DNA of 64,000 nt from Cryptomeria japonica (Eukaryota; Streptophyta; Pinopsida; Cupressales; Cupressaceae). The notes below the pieces were generated by a model. It saw nothing but the letters and a program-made list of their open reading frames with translations, was not told the DNA's origin and did no database searches. The translations under genes and the position numbers were made by a program. Positions within the stretch are counted from its first letter, which is position 1, and each line of letters starts with the position of its first letter. Positions 46,103-58,556 of this stretch are shown here, piece by piece. The stretch spans positions 441,403,213 to 441,467,212 of the forward strand of contig NC_081407.1 in assembly GCF_030272615.1 (NCBI RefSeq), in the 5' to 3' direction.

Positions 46103-47648
46103 TGTTAGCATTTGGCATTATATAACAAACAATGGAAGATTGTTGGCATTTCAATAAGGATATTGAGAAGGTGGTTGATGATTATGGATATAACTGATGA
46201 AGGATGTTTACTGTCTTAATATTATTATTTTGTCATTGATGTCAAGAAATTAATTTTCTAATTCAGTATGATGTTGCCATATCTTGAGAAGTATGATTTG
46301 AAGAATATAAAGATGTCGGTAAATGACATAGAAAGATTATGATGAATAATAGGATGAATAAGGTATTCAAAGGGTAACTATTACCGAGTCAGACAATGAT
46401 GCGATCATGATGTTTATATTGTTTTGACATCATACATATGTTGTAAATTGTAAGGTTAATACTATACTATGTTACCAAGCAAATAACCTAGTCGGTAAAC
46501 CCTAAGGAACCTAGTTGGCAAACCCTAAGGTTATCGCTATCGGTTAATGAAGGCAGAATGTCTACCGAGTGAAGTTTAGTATTTACCAAGTTGTAACCGA
46601 GTTGTAACTGAGCTGTAACAGAATGCATTAAATGTTTACATGCATTATTTAATGAAGGAAGCTGATGAGCTGGAACTGATTAAATGATTGGTATGCCGTA
46701 AATAAAGTTTGTTAATAATCTATGGCAATGGAAGATCGACAGGAAGATCTATAGTTTAGATTGAACCGCAATACCCTAGCACAAGTTCCAAGAAATATAT
46801 ACAAGTTCCAAGGTGAGGTAAAATGTTTTTCAGATCAAAAGATGCATTGAACCTGGTCAAGCATGAAGATCTGATGGCTATGATTGATCATGGGAAATGT
46901 GATCAAGGAGATTAAGCAGTTAGCTAATTGTTTATAAATAGGGAACTGTTGATAAACAATGCATGCGGGCAAGTGTATGCATAGGGATGCTACATAGTGA
47001 TTACCGAGCACAGAAGCTTGAAGACCTGTTTGAATAACAGAGTATAGAAGCCCAAAAGATGGACAAGATTAGTTCTATGTCTAGATTGTATTGAGCAAAT
47101 AAGAATCTTCTTTAACATTTTAGATGTGAAGTTGCAGATAGATTTTTAGTACTATTATTTTGTGAAAGTGACAGCAAATCTCTTAACCGAGTGGACTTAA
47201 CAGTCTTATTTGTAAAACCCTCTAGCAAGGTGACATTTTGATTGAGAGTTTGAAATCCTTTAACAAGGTCACTTCTAACAAGGTGAAGATCCTAATAGAT
47301 CTTAGGGAAATCCCTTAACCGGGTCACATCTAGCAATGTGTTTGTAATCTTTAACAGGATTTGCTTTTAACTGAGCATACTCTAGAAGAGTATATTTCTT
47401 AGTGGATCTGAAATCCCACAGTGGTTTTTCCCTATTTGGGTTTCCATGTTAAATCTGGTGTTATGAGGTTTATGATGTTTATATGCTTTTGAGTTTGTAT
47501 GTTTAGTAGTTTTGGTTATATTACTGAAGTATATGTTACTAAGGTTGAATCTGATGTTTTTATGGAAGATTAAGTTTGTATGATTCACCCCCCCCTCTCA
47601 TCTTGTTGGCTATTGGATCTGTACTTATATTAAGTATCAAAACTATCA
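46103..47648 (+). repeat. Copia-2 3' LTR
   Basis: 1,546 bp, slightly longer than the 5' LTR. One visible extra piece is ACAAGTTCCAAGAAATATAT, a local duplication near 46782-46801. Confidence 0.9.
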
Positions 47649-48350
47649 CGTGCCTCAAACTATATCGCCACCTAAACCACCACGTCAGAGCCAGCTCTGT
47701 GTTGCTGTTTTGCGAAGAGTAAACTTCATTTTACTTCAGGTTGTGAAACAACGCACAATGTCGGATCTTCTTCAATATGCATGTTCTTTACCTTACAAGC
47801 CACCCTTCCTTCTAGGCCCACCATCTTTTCATTGCATTGTGAAGGACAAACTTCACGCATCTTTTCAATGCAAAACAATGCTAATCGCTAGATCATGTCG
47901 AAGATGTTCGACCTTTAACCAAGGGATCTGCTTACCTACCGAGCCCACCATCCTTTCGCTACTTCGCAAAGGATAAACTTTGTGCATCTTTTCATTGTGA
48001 AACAACGCTTGTTGCTGGATCAAGTGGAACTTGTACGAGCATTACTAAACTTGACACATTAATAAAAGAGAAATGAACTTAGGAGAAAAGGTAATAATTC
48101 AAAAATGTTATGACCTGCCAAGGCAAAAGGCTTAAAAAGGGACCCCCCTTCTAACGATGGACCAACCCTTCCACTTAAGTGGAAAAAGGTAACAAGAAAA
48201 TGGAACGCGGGGCTTTCAAGATGAAAAAGGTGAATTTGCAAAAACCCTAAACCCCTAGGCAAATAACCCTCAGAGGCAGAATGAAGCCATGAAAGCCCAA
48301 TTCAAAGGATATTAAAGAGAAATCACTCTGAAATTTAAACAATGATAACA
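47649..48350 (-). repeat. Module array of Gypsy-2 LTR (minus copy), outer part and LTR start
   Basis: Continues the LTR across Copia-2. It has further units near 47690, 47830 and 47945, then about 340 bp of LTR start ending TGTTATCATTG on the minus strand. CAATA at 48351-48355 follows. No ORF. Confidence 0.65.
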
Positions 48351-49029
48351 CAATAAATAGAAATAATAGAGACAACATAGAAGCACACCATAACACAAGA
48401 TATTTAACGAGGAAACTCGATGTAGGAAAAACCTCAGTGGGATTTGTGACTCGCAATATTTACTCATTGGCCAATGAATAAATACTACTTACAATGAGGG
48501 GCTTGCACATGCAGGGAGGCCAACAACCTAGAGCTCACTGCTCAATCACAAAATGGGAGTCACACTGACTACAAATGGATTATCAAAATCCAATACAATG
48601 TACTACTCAAAACAACATCTCATATGCCAGGTTCAGTATTGGTTTAAGCTCAGACAATAACCAAAACCTTTTTTGTCAACTATATCACCTTATACAAAAT
48701 TGCATTATACTTCTCATCCATCTACTTACCTCTCTATCATTAAAATGACCTATAAGATCTCATACATATATGAGTCTTTTACAATGTATCATGTCGGCTT
48801 ACAAAAGATATTTACATTAAAATACAATAAACAAAATTTTATTGCATGTCATCCTGAGTGTCGGTATGCATTGTTGCTGATGTCAGTGAAGTGTTTGCCG
48901 GTGTATGTAGAAATCTATTTCCAGTGTTGGTATCTTCCAATTGGTTGCTAGATGGTTGCCAATTGGTTTCCAGTTGGTTGCCATCAATGACAACATCAAC
49001 TATTCTCATAAGAGTGTAGAATGCCAACA
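48351..49029 (-). repeat. C3 3' LTR, first piece
   Basis: 679 bp; the minus-strand start is TGTTGGCATTCTACACTC, right after the polypurine tract. It matches the C2 LTR up to the ATTTATTG point, where the Gypsy-2 LTR interrupts it. The rest is at 34331-34469. Confidence 0.85.
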
Positions 49030-49250
49030 ATCTCCCCCTTTGGCACTGATGGCAACACTCATGAGAAAAATCCAAAAACTATTTCCAAAAACTGAAGTCC
49101 AAAAAGATTCCAAAACAATGTGCTCCCCCTGAGCAAGTGATCTCCTTTGTACATGTATTTTTCTCTCCACTACTCCCCGTTTGACATCAATGAAAAAGGA
49201 TGTCATCAAAAGAGTACAAACATTTCACCTCAAAGTTTGTAACCAGTTGG
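49030..49250 (-). other. C3 3' untranslated region with two polypurine tracts
   Basis: On the minus strand GCCAAAGGGGGAGAT abuts the LTR (49030-49044). A near-copy, TGTCAAACGGGGAGTA, lies about 141 bp upstream (49171-49186). No ORF. Confidence 0.75.
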
Positions 49251-50558
49251 TTTCAATCTAAAAAAAATCTGCCAAAATTAAATTTAGACTCTGCATAAAC
49301 CTTTTGCTATCATTCAAAGTTGCCTCAGCTTGTTGGATCATGCCAGTGAGATAATTCATGTGTTCCTCTGGTGATCACTTTCCTTGAACTAATGCCTTAG
49401 ATATTTTAATTCTCTGAGTAATCAGATTGTCCAACTTAGGACCATGTTTATCTTTAAGTTCCTTAGCATTTGACCTTATCTTTGCCTTCTATTTCTCAAG
49501 TTTCTCTAACTTCTCAAAACCTGTCATTTCCTGCTCAAAAACTGATATATGTCCAAATGAACCAATTATATTATCTGCTATGTCATCAATTTCTTTCTAT
49601 TTTTCTGATCTCCTCATCTATGTCCGCTGTCAAAAGGTGAGGTTTGCATGTTTCCCTATATAGCTCCTTGTACTCCAAAATTGTAGAGTTAAGTACTGGT
49701 AATAATGTATTTATATGATCTATACATTTCTTTATTGTGTCTTCAAAGAATGTGTTTCTCTTTTTCAACTCTCTGCTTAATTGTGTCCTCATTCACCTTA
49801 TCAATAGTTATTACATTATCAGCAATAAATTTGGACAATGTGTCCAATTTACCCAAAGAATTAGTAATGTGATCTGTGTTGCAATCTAGTGCAATCAACT
49901 TAAGAATGGGTAGAGTGTTATCAATTGCCTTATAGGCCAATGCATTGCAATCTGTTATCTTCTTAATTGAATCCAAAAGTACCTCTGTAACATTGGTAGG
50001 TCTGAATTCACCAGTAGATGTGTTGAATGTCTGATCAATCATTTTTATTACCTCTTTGCTTCCATCAAATCTGTCCATTTTTCTTTCATTTTCTTTTGGT
50101 GGATCAGTCTGTGTTTGCATCTACCCCTTTAAAGGTTTCTCAGACTGTTGCAATGTTTTTGTGATTGTCAGTTTCTCTGTCTCTGTGTGCACCTCTACCT
50201 CAGTTTGTTTCTCTGAAAGTTCTATTGCCGGATTCTCAGTCTCCGGTGGCCCTATGCTAGTACATTTATCTTCAGTAGGTTCTTCAATCTGTGCCAGTTG
50301 TTTTGTTTGTGTTGATGTCTCAGTTTCAACAGTTTGTACTGGTTCCTCTGCTATGTTGCTATTGTCAACATTGTATGTCTTAACTTCAGAGGTTTCCTTA
50401 TCCACACCAATGTTTACCTCTTGTGTATCCACATTCATTGTAAAAAGTATCTCTGACTCAAAATTACTATCATCATGTCTTATTCCTTTAGTGTCAGTAG
50501 CTGGTGGATCTTCTGAGTGTATCGATGTAGTATCCAAAGGTGGCGGTGGAAGATTGTC
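49250..50558 (-). pseudogene. C3 ORF2, C-terminal part
   Basis: Continues the ORF2 frame exactly in phase after removal of Copia-3 plus its duplication (5,979 bp, divisible by three). 50537-50121 is rich in acidic and Thr/Gln residues (TETSTQTK, IEEPTEDK). 50120-49743 contains MDRFDGSKEVIKMIDQTFN and SIKKITDCNALAYKAIDN. Frameshifts near 49760 and 49600 move the reading through KKCIDHINTLLPVLNST to IQQAEATLNDSKRFMQSLNL near 49290. Stops fall mostly at expected Gln codons. No recognised domain. Confidence 0.7.
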
Positions 50559-50563
50559 AATAA
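50559..50563. repeat. Target-site duplication AATAA of Copia-3, left copy
   Basis: AATAA abuts TGTTGGG at 50564. The identical AATAA at 56538-56542 follows the right LTR. Confidence 0.9.
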
Positions 50564-51457
50564 TGTTGGGAAAAATGGTGTCTCAACCTTGCATTTATGC
50601 GAGGTTACTATTTATAGTAAGTTTTCATTTGAGAATGAAATGGTGCGAAACTCTCCCTGAAGCTTCTGGTTGGCTAGATAAGCATTTCGGTAAAGTTGCG
50701 TTGCAAGGTCACAGCTAGTTTTGAAGATATTAAAGTTTTCATCTTGGAGGGGTGCGATAAAATGTTTAAACTTAATTTTGGGGGCTTTAGAGGCTCTGAA
50801 ATGCCCTAAAAAGTGGCCGTAATTGGCAAAGTAGGTTTCAATGTGATAGAGTACTTCGCGAGCTTTTCGGCGCTTCAAACAGTTCGTCAATCGGACACCC
50901 GGTTCTCAAGTTATGGCCTCCGGAAGTTTGTACTCCTGAAATAGGAAAAATAATTTGTGTCGGATACATAAATGAGCTGTAAAAGGGAGCGAAACGTGTT
51001 GATGTGTGCTTTAACATGTCATAGGGCATCTAGAAGGGAGAAAAGGTCGGCTACACCTTATTGGGTGGTTTTAGCCCATGGTTTTGTAATACCGTTTGAC
51101 GGTTTCCTGTATTGTATCTCCTATTTATGAGGTGTGTGAGATAGAGGTTGGGTGTAAGAGTCTTATGGCTATTGAGTTGCCTCTGAATCTCTGATTAATG
51201 GTACTCCTGCAAAGAGCTTGCTCTGCAAGTATGTTGTAATCTATTTTTGATTGCTGAATAAAATATTGAGCTGCTTTTGGAGTGTGGGGTTTTTCTCCCG
51301 AAAGGGTTTTCCCCAGGTAAATCACTGTGTTGTGGTATGAATGCTATTATATCTATTTCTATTTTCAATAACTGTTGTAATGATCTGAAATTTTTTTGCA
51401 TTACCCTCCTCTCAAGGTTAGCGTAGGAAGTTGTTTCCGCTACTTAACTTCCTTACA
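50564..51457 (+). repeat. Copia-3 5' LTR
   Basis: 894 bp, TGTTGGGAAAAATGG...ACTTCCTTACA. It differs from the 3' LTR at a few tens of bases, with one cluster near 50815-50865. Antisense ORFs inside it recur in the 3' LTR simply because the LTRs are copies. Confidence 0.95.
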
Positions 51458-51459
51458 AG

Positions 51460-51471
51460 TGGTATCAGAGC
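51460..51471 (+). other. Copia-3 primer-binding site
   Basis: TGGTATCAGAGC, the exact complement of the initiator tRNA-Met 3' end. Confidence 0.95.
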
Positions 51472-51582
51472 CTGATCACCTTTGGTTTCAATTGTGGGCA
51501 GTTGGGTTTTTTTGAACTAATCCAGATTTGAGTGGGAGCTTGTGCAGAAGACACTTTTTGATCTTGTTGCAGGAATATTCAG

Positions 51583-54500
51583 ATGGCGAGTTCGTCAGGG
51601 AGAATAGAGGTGGAGAAATTTAATGGAAGTAATTTTGAGATGTGGAAGCTGAAGATGGAAGATCTGCTAATAGATCGAGATCTTTGGGATGCTATTGATG
51701 CGAATGTCCAAAGGCCCTCAGATCCTACTGCGGCAGCTTAGTATGATGTTATGGACCGAAAAGCCAAGGGTCTAATCAGACTGTGCCTGGCAGACTCTAT
51801 TCTAATCAATGTCCATGAAGAGAACTCTGCAAAGAAGCTATGGACTAAGCTTGGTGAGATGTATCAAGTGAAATCTTTATTAAATCAAATTTTCTTAAGA
51901 AAGAAATTATATTCCTTGAAGATGGAAGAAGGTGGATGAATTGCAGATCACCTGGAAGCATTCAATATGTTGGTGGCTCAATTAGTATCCGTCGGTGTTA
52001 AGATGGACGAGGAGGAGAAATGTCAGATCTTGCTTTGTTCTTTGCCTCATTCGTGGGATTCTCTTGTTATGGCTATCGGTAGTACTTCTGTTGTGTTGAA
52101 ATCTGAAGACGTGGTGGGTGCCCTACTTGGTGAAGAGATGCGAAGGAAGGTATCCATCAGTTCAAAGGAAGCCCTAACCGTTCGTGGAAGACCTAAGGAG
52201 AAAGGCAAGAAGAATGAGAAGCGCGACAAGTCCAAATCCAAAGGGAGATCAAAATCTCCTGGAAAGTCCAAAGTCATTTGCTGGAATTGCGGTAAACCGG
52301 GTCACATCCGTAAGGACTGCAAAGAAGAAAAGAAGAAGAAGAAAAAGAAAAAGTTCGATTCTGATTCTGAGTCCGACAAGGAAGATGGCGATGCATTTAT
52401 TGCGGCTTTGGCGACTCATGCAGGTAATGATGCCTGGCTAATTGACTCAGGTGCATCTTTTCATATGACTTCCAATAGAGATTGGTTTTTTGAATATGAA
52501 GGATTTAATGGAGGTAAGGTGTACTTGGGTGATGATTCACATCTAGACATTGTTGGTCGAGGTAAAGTTAGAATCAGGTTTTCTGATGGTAGAATAAAAA
52601 GGATTAATGGTGTGCTGCATATCCTTGGATTAAAATGAAACTTGTTATCTGTGAGCAAACTGATAGATGCGGGTGTGCAGGTAGTCTTTTCTGAAGCAGG
52701 ATGTAAGATGATTAAGGGTGCTATGGCAGTTGCTAGAGGTGTCAGGTTTGGCACTTTGTATAAGCTTGAAGCATACACTGTTGAGTGTAATAGCACTTCT
52801 GTAAAAAGTAAATCTGTGGATACTTCACTGGAAGATTTGAAGGTTTCACCTTCAGCAGATGGAAATGGTTTTTGGGTACCTAAGGGTGCTCTTTCGTCTG
52901 AAGCAAAGTTACCTGCAGAGAAGACTATGTTATGGCACCAAAGACTTGGCCACATTGGAGAAAAGGGTCTAAGGACCTTGAAAAATAAAAACCTTGTTGA
53001 AGGTTTGAATGACTGTAATCTTGACTTTGATTTCTGTGAGCATTGCATTTATGGAAAACAAAACTGCGTTCAGTTTTACTCGAGTTCTCATAAAACTTGT
53101 GGTGTTTTGGATCTTATCCATTCTGATGTGTTTGGTCCAGTAGATGTCTCTTGGATTGGAAAATCCACATATTATGTTTCATTTATTGATGATTTTAGTA
53201 GAAGGACATGGGTTTATTTTCTAAAGAGTAAATCTGAAGTTTTTAGTCGTTTTAAAGAATTTAAAGCAATGGTTGAGTTGCAGACTGGAAAGAAAATAAA
53301 ATGTTTGAGAACTGATAATTGCGGTGAGTTTTGCTCTAATGATTTTGATAGATTCTGTAAAGACTATGGAATTAACAGGCAGAAGACAACTCCGTATTCT
53401 CCACAGCAGAATGGAGTTGCAGAAAGAATGAACAGGACACTGATGGAGAAGGCTAGGAGTATGTTGAGTGGTGCTGGTCTCGAACAAAAGTTTTGGGCTG
53501 AAGTTGTTGCCACTGCTTGCTATCTGATTAACAGGTCTCCTACATCAGCTCTTGTTGATAAAACACCTATGGAAGCATGGTCAGGTCACAAGCCTTCATT
53601 GAGACATCTTAGAGTTTTTGGTTGCGAGGCATATGCACATGTGCCAAAGGAGAAGCGAACAAAGTTAGAGAACAAGGCTGTGAAGCTTTGGGACCCTATT
53701 GCACAAAAGGTAATTCACAATAGAAGTGTTATTTTTAGAGAAATTAAGTCTCCTTCTATTACATTGCAGCCAGAACAGACTAAAAAAGAAAATGTGATTC
53801 AACTTCCTTCTACACCAAAAAGAGTTGAATCGAGACCCCTAGATAGGCAAGAAGTTGAGGAGAGCTCGTCTAGCTCTAAATCTTCAGAAGAGGAGGAAGA
53901 ACCTCCAACTCAGCTTGTTCGAAGGTCTACAAGACATAGACAACCATCGGAAAGGTATTCACCTAATGATTGGAGATGTATTTTTGCTCTGAATACTAGT
54001 GTGGATGAACTGAAATCTGTAGAAGAGGCATTAGGTATGAATGATGCAGAATCCTGGAAGATTGCTATGGAGGAAGAAATGGCAGCTTTGAAAAAGAATG
54101 ATACATGGGATCTTGTACCATTGCCTGAAGGACGAAAACCTATTGGTTGTAAATGGGTGTTCAAGAAAAAGATTGGTTCAGATGGAAGCATTGAGAAGTA
54201 TAAAGCAAGGTTGGTTGCAAAAGGCTACTCTCAGGTTGAGGGTGTTGATTACGGTGAGATATTTTCTCCTGTTGCAAAAATGACGTCCATTAGATTTTTG
54301 CTTTCTATTGCTACTGCTTATGATTTAGAGGTTGAGCAAATGGATGTGAAAACCGCTTTCCTTCATGGTGATTTGGAAGAAGATATTTATATGACACAGC
54401 CGGAGCACTATGTGGTGAAAGGCAAAAGTAATTTGGTCTGTAAATTGAAGAAATCTTTGTATGGTCTCAAACAAAGTCCTAGGATGTGGTACCAGAAATT

Positions 54501-55587
54501 TGATACATATGTGTTGAGTTTGGGATTTGAACGTTCTAAATCAGATCACTGTGTTTATTATAAATCTAATGGTGATCATTTCTTATTCATTGCATTGTAT
54601 GTTGATGATATGTTATTCATTTGTAAAGGGAAAGGTATGATTTCAGAACTGAAGTCTCAGCTCGCTGCTAAATTTGAAATGAAAGATCTTGGTGCAGCAA
54701 AGCACATTCTTGGGATGGAAATTAGAAGAGATAGGGTAAATAGAAAGCTATGGCTAGGTCATAGTAAGTATGTGAATTCAGTGTTACAGAGGTTCAACAT
54801 GCAGAATTGTAGACCATTGAGTGTTCCTTTTATAGTTGGAATGAAACTATCTGTTTTAGATTGTCCTACATCCCCATTGGAGATGGAAGACATGAGCAGA
54901 GTGCCTTACTAGAGTGCGGTTGGAAGCTTGATGTATGCTATGGTCTGTACTAGACCAGACATTGCCCAAGCAGTGGGAGTACTTTCTAGATATATGTCTA
55001 ATCCTGGTAGAGTTCATTGGGATGCAGTCAAAAGAGTCTTCAGATATTTGAAGGGAACTTCAGAGTATTCTTTGTGTTATCATGGTAATTCAGTTGGAGA
55101 CATGACTTCCCTTGATATCCTTGGTTATGTGGATTCAAATTGGGCAGGTGATATTGATAGCAAAAGATCCACCAGTGCTTATGTGTTTACTTTGTTTGGT
55201 GGTGCAATTAGTTGGATGAGTAAGCGATAGGCTGTGGTTGCTTTATCCACTACTGAAGCAGAGTATATGGCAGCTACTCATGCTTGTAAAGAGGCCATTT
55301 GGCTTAAGAGACTATGTTCGGATATTGGAATAAAACAAGGTACAGTGACAGTTTACTGTGATAGTCAAAGTGCAATTAGCCTAGCTAAGAACCTGACATT
55401 TCATGCCCGGACCAAACATATTGATGTTCAGTATCATTTTGTTAGAGATATGGTCGAAGATGGTAGGGTGAAGTTGGTTAAGGTGGAAACTTTGATGAAT
55501 GTTGCAGATGCTTTAACTAAGGCTGTGAGCACAAAGAAGTTCAGATGGTGTTCAGAGTCTATGGGCCTTATGGCCCCTAGCAATTGA
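51583..55587 (+). pseudogene. gag-pol: Copia-3 gag-pol polyprotein
   Basis: One frame of about 1,334 codons from the ATG at 51583 (MASSSGRIEVEKFNG) to the stop after 55584. It is interrupted only by TAG at 51739, 54910 and 55228, and TGA at 51937 and 52636. Domains: UBN2-type Gag; zinc knuckle CWNCGKPGHIRKDC (52279-52320); protease LIDSGASFHM (about 52438-52467); integrase WHQRLGHIGEKGL...CEHCIYGK, HSDVFGP, RTDNCGEF and GVAERMNRTL; reverse transcriptase KARLVAKGYSQ, MDVKTAFLHGDL and YVDDM (about 54598); RNase H DSNWAGD, STTEAEYMAA and YCDSQSAI. An in-frame deletion after the integrase removes about 15 residues usually found between KLENKA and KLWDP (near 53685). Confidence 0.93.
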
Positions 55588-55643
55588 TTCATTGTGTTGA
55601 CATTCTCTTTCACTCCTGCAAGGTGTTCGACAAGTGGGAGATT

Positions 55644-56537
55644 TGTTGGGAAAAATGGTGTCTCAACCTTGCATTTATGTGAGGTTACTATTTATAGTAA
55701 GTTTTCATTTGAGCATGAAATGGTGCGAAACTCTCCCTGAAGCTTTTGGTTGGCTAGATAAGCATTCCGGTAAAGTTGCGTTGCAAGGTCACAGCTAGTT
55801 TTGAAGATATTAAAGTTTTCATCTTGGAGGGGTGCGATAAAATGTTTAAACTTAATTTTGGGGGCTTTAGAGGCTCTGAAATGCCCTAAAAAGTGGCCAT
55901 AACGGGTGAAGCTGGTTATGAGGTGATAGAGCACTTTGCGAGCTTTCCGGCGCTTCAAACGGTTCGTCAATCGGACACCCGGTTCTCAAGTTATGGCCTC
56001 CGGAAGTTTGTACTCCTGAAATAGGAAAAATAATTTGTGTCGGATACATAAATGAGCTGTAAAAGGGAGCGAAATGTGTTGATGTGTGCTTTAACATGTC
56101 ATAGGGCATCTAGAAGGGATAAAAGGTCGGCTACACCTTATTGGGTGGTTTTAGCCCATGGTTTTGTAATACCGTTTGACGGTTTCCTGTATTGTATCTC
56201 CTATTTATGAGGTGTGTGAGATAGAGGTTGGGTGTAAGAGTCTTATGGCTATTGAGTTGCCTCTGAATCTCTGATTAATGGTACTCCTGCGAAGAGCTTG
56301 CTCTACAAGTATGTTGTAATCTATTTTTGATTGCTGAATAAAATATTGAGCTGCTTTTGGAGTGTGAGGTTTTTCTCCCGAAAGGGTTTTCCCCACATAA
56401 ATCACTGTGTTGTGGTATGAATGCTATTATATCTATTTCTATTTTCAGTAACTGTTGTAACGATCTGAAAAAGTTTTGCATTACCCTCCTCTCAAGGTTA
56501 GCGTAGGAAGTTGTTTCCGCTACTTAACTTCCTTAGA
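55644..56537 (+). repeat. Copia-3 3' LTR
   Basis: 894 bp, preceded by the purine-rich AAGTGGGAGATT and ending CTTCCTTAGA, where the terminal CA has changed to GA. AATAA follows. Confidence 0.95.
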
Positions 56538-56542
56538 AATAA
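56538..56542. repeat. Target-site duplication AATAA of Copia-3, right copy
   Basis: Identical to 50559-50563. Confidence 0.9.
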
Positions 56543-58556
56543 TCTTAATGTTTGGAACCCCACCAATTTTTCCTTTACCTTTGTCCTTTTGATAAACCTT
56601 AAATGTCTTCTTGGGTTTGCTCTTTTCCTCTTGTTTTTCTTTCTCTACAAAAAATATATCCCAATTATCTACTATTTCTTCTACAATTTCCTTCACTCCT
56701 CCAGCCATGAGGCTCACTTTTTGGTGTCCACTAGCAAATACTAATCAGTTAGCCACATAAATAAGTTCATCTATTTCTTCCTTGGAGTTAACTGGGTGAA
56801 AAACCAAGAGTGCTTCAACTTTCAATTTCTTGTCTAATTCCATCACTGATAGCCTTTTAGCTTCTAGTCTCATGTAGAGATCATTTGGTAGCTCATCAAA
56901 AAGTTCAATCAAAACTTTCTTATAAATGTCTAAATGAAGAACAATGCTTTCTTCAATAGTTTTTCTGTCAGTATCATTTGAAGAAGTATACCATTTATTC
57001 ACATTACATAAATTCCCTTCCTCCATTATTTCATTCAGTAAATCATTCAATGAAGGGGTAACTGGTGTCTGTTTTCTCTTTGGAGTAAGCTTCTTCTTTG
57101 GTTCCCTAACTGCCTGCTATTTTTTCCTTAATGTTCTTGTTTTCTTCAGAGTAGGAGAAGGTACTGGTGAGGCTTTCCTTTTCCTTTCCACTCTTTTGAA
57201 CTCAACAACCTTCCCACTGTCACTGTCAGAAGATGTGTCAACTAGTGAAATATGTGCCTCTGGTTGAAGTCCTTCAAGCTCACTAGCCGATATGCCACTA
57301 AGGTTAATGACATTTGATTTGATTCCTTGTTCTTTCTTAGATGCATCCCTAATGAATTTGTCTCTTTTCTTCTTATTTTTCTCCATTGATACTTTACTAG
57401 CTATGGTTTCAGCACTTCCAAATACTTCCTCAGATGGCTCTCTAGGTGCTTCAAGTAGTTCTTTTGCATACATCTCCAGAACATGTAGATCAACCTCGTA
57501 ACCCATTTCAGTAACCCAAATAGTTCTAGGGATTACTGCTTCCATCCAGGTTTCATCTCTTTTAATGACAAAACATATTTGCTTGTCATATTTCTCAACT
57601 ATGCTCTGAGGAATCCTTTCCCTAGCTCTCATCTTAGTTTGGAAAGTTTTAAAGTAATCTGTTATGTTGTTATCTCTATCAGCTCCCTTGCTAGTAAAAG
57701 CTTCTTGTAGTTGTTTTCCTATTGGTGTATCATAACCAAAGTCTTTGGGTCCTGTACCGGGGATATCTTTGGTGAAATATAACATCAAACATACCAGAAG
57801 GTTTCCAAAGCGAAAAGTACCCTTTTTGTCTCCCTTAATCTTTTTCAGGTTATCAATAACCTCATCTTTTAACCATTCACACACATCTATCTTAGCATTG
57901 TTGTTTATCATTTCATGTGCACTATAAATGTAAAGACTGGAAGTAGAATTAAGTCTGTTAGCATGTGTGGCTCTGTATCCAAGGACCATACTTACATATC
58001 TCACATTAATGTCCTTAATGTCATTTACTCTAAGTGATCTATTGTCAGATGTTTCTTCGGTTAGGCTTGTCACCATTTTGTTGGGAATTTTCTTTGTCTT
58101 ATCAGGTCTACTACTAGTTGAGGGTAAACCAGTAACTACCCTAATTGCTTATCGGGTTATCTTACAAACAAAATCCAACCATAAGAATTATCTATGTGCT
58201 CTACTCAATACAATTCTTACCACGTCCTCTGGAAATTGAGGGATATTTAATATCTCCACAAAACCTAAAGTTTCCACAATCTTATGTTCGGGTTTAACAA
58301 TTCCATGTTCATCACAAATGACCTTGTTAAACATTTTCATTAACTCCTCATATCCTAGATCTTCTATATTGAAATGTATGTAAATCCTAGGGTCTTTTGC
58401 AAATGCTACACCCTTAGGTATTTTTGGAAAAGCTCCTTCAAAGTCGTCTTGCTTCACAATCTCGGGAATTATTTTGAATATGGGCCTAGGGTGTTTCACA
58501 TTCTCCACAATGGTAGGGTTCAGAATAAATTCAGGAACAGAAGATGAAGCTGCCAT
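56543..58556 (-). pseudogene. C3 ORF2, N-terminal part
   Basis: The start is the ATG at 58556 (MAASSSVPEF); this is the only copy with a clear intact N-terminus. One frame runs to the Copia-3 junction at 56543, interrupted by stops near 58186, 58150, 57117 and 56745, mostly where Gln or another C-containing codon is expected. Conserved blocks: IPKGVAFAKDPRIYIHF, KPEHKIVETLGF, TGLPSTSSRPDK, CEWLKDEVIDNLKKIKGDKKGTFRFGNLLV, FVIKRDETWMEAV, PRTIWVTEMGYEV, a basic stretch (RKRKASPVPSP...KKTRTLRKK) that could be a nuclear signal, then LRLEAKRLSVMELDKKLK. With the C-terminal part the protein would be about 1,100 residues. Function unknown. Confidence 0.75.

Larger units (their letters stand above)
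39901..47648 (+). mobile_element. Copia-2: complete LTR retrotransposon copy
   Basis: 7,748 bp, with a 5' LTR 39901-41412, primer-binding site 41415-41426, one gag-pol frame 41477-45661, polypurine tract 46091-46102 and a 3' LTR 46103-47648. The flanks are TGTGC (39896-39900) and CGTGC (47649-47653), a target duplication with one decayed base. It lies inside the Gypsy-2 solo LTR. No frameshift breaks the coding region, so the insertion is younger than its neighbours. Confidence 0.9.
34470..48350 (-). mobile_element. Gypsy-2 LTR (minus copy), probably a solo LTR, split by Copia-2
   Basis: About 6.1 kb after Copia-2 and its duplication are removed. On the minus strand it runs from TGTTATCATTG (48350) to GAGAACAACA (34470), so it has TG...CA termini. 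Both sides are flanked by a perfect CAATA (34465-34469 and 48351-48355), inside the C3 3' LTR. It contains the module array, ORF-A, ORF-B and the terminal 0.9 kb, all colinear with 23500-30381, and no pol. A solo LTR is the simplest reading; a 5'-truncated insertion is less likely because of the clean termini. Confidence 0.75.
50564..56537 (+). mobile_element. Copia-3: complete Tnt1/Tork-like LTR retrotransposon copy
   Basis: 5,974 bp with 894-bp LTRs of equal length (50564-51457 and 55644-56537), primer-binding site 51460-51471, one gag-pol frame and the perfect AATAA duplication. It is inserted in ORF2 of C3. The gag-pol resembles the Tnt1-94 group. This is among the youngest insertions in the window. 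Confidence 0.95.

Noticed and set aside
50612-51401. Several antisense ORFs of 60-90 codons that recur at 55692-56481
   Set aside because: They are in the two LTRs of Copia-3 and recur because LTRs are copies; there are no coding signs.
41477-55587. TAG read through or reassigned as Gln
   Set aside because: The TAG positions differ between copies, homologues have ordinary Gln codons, and other disabling changes (frameshifts, lost catalytic residues) are present.
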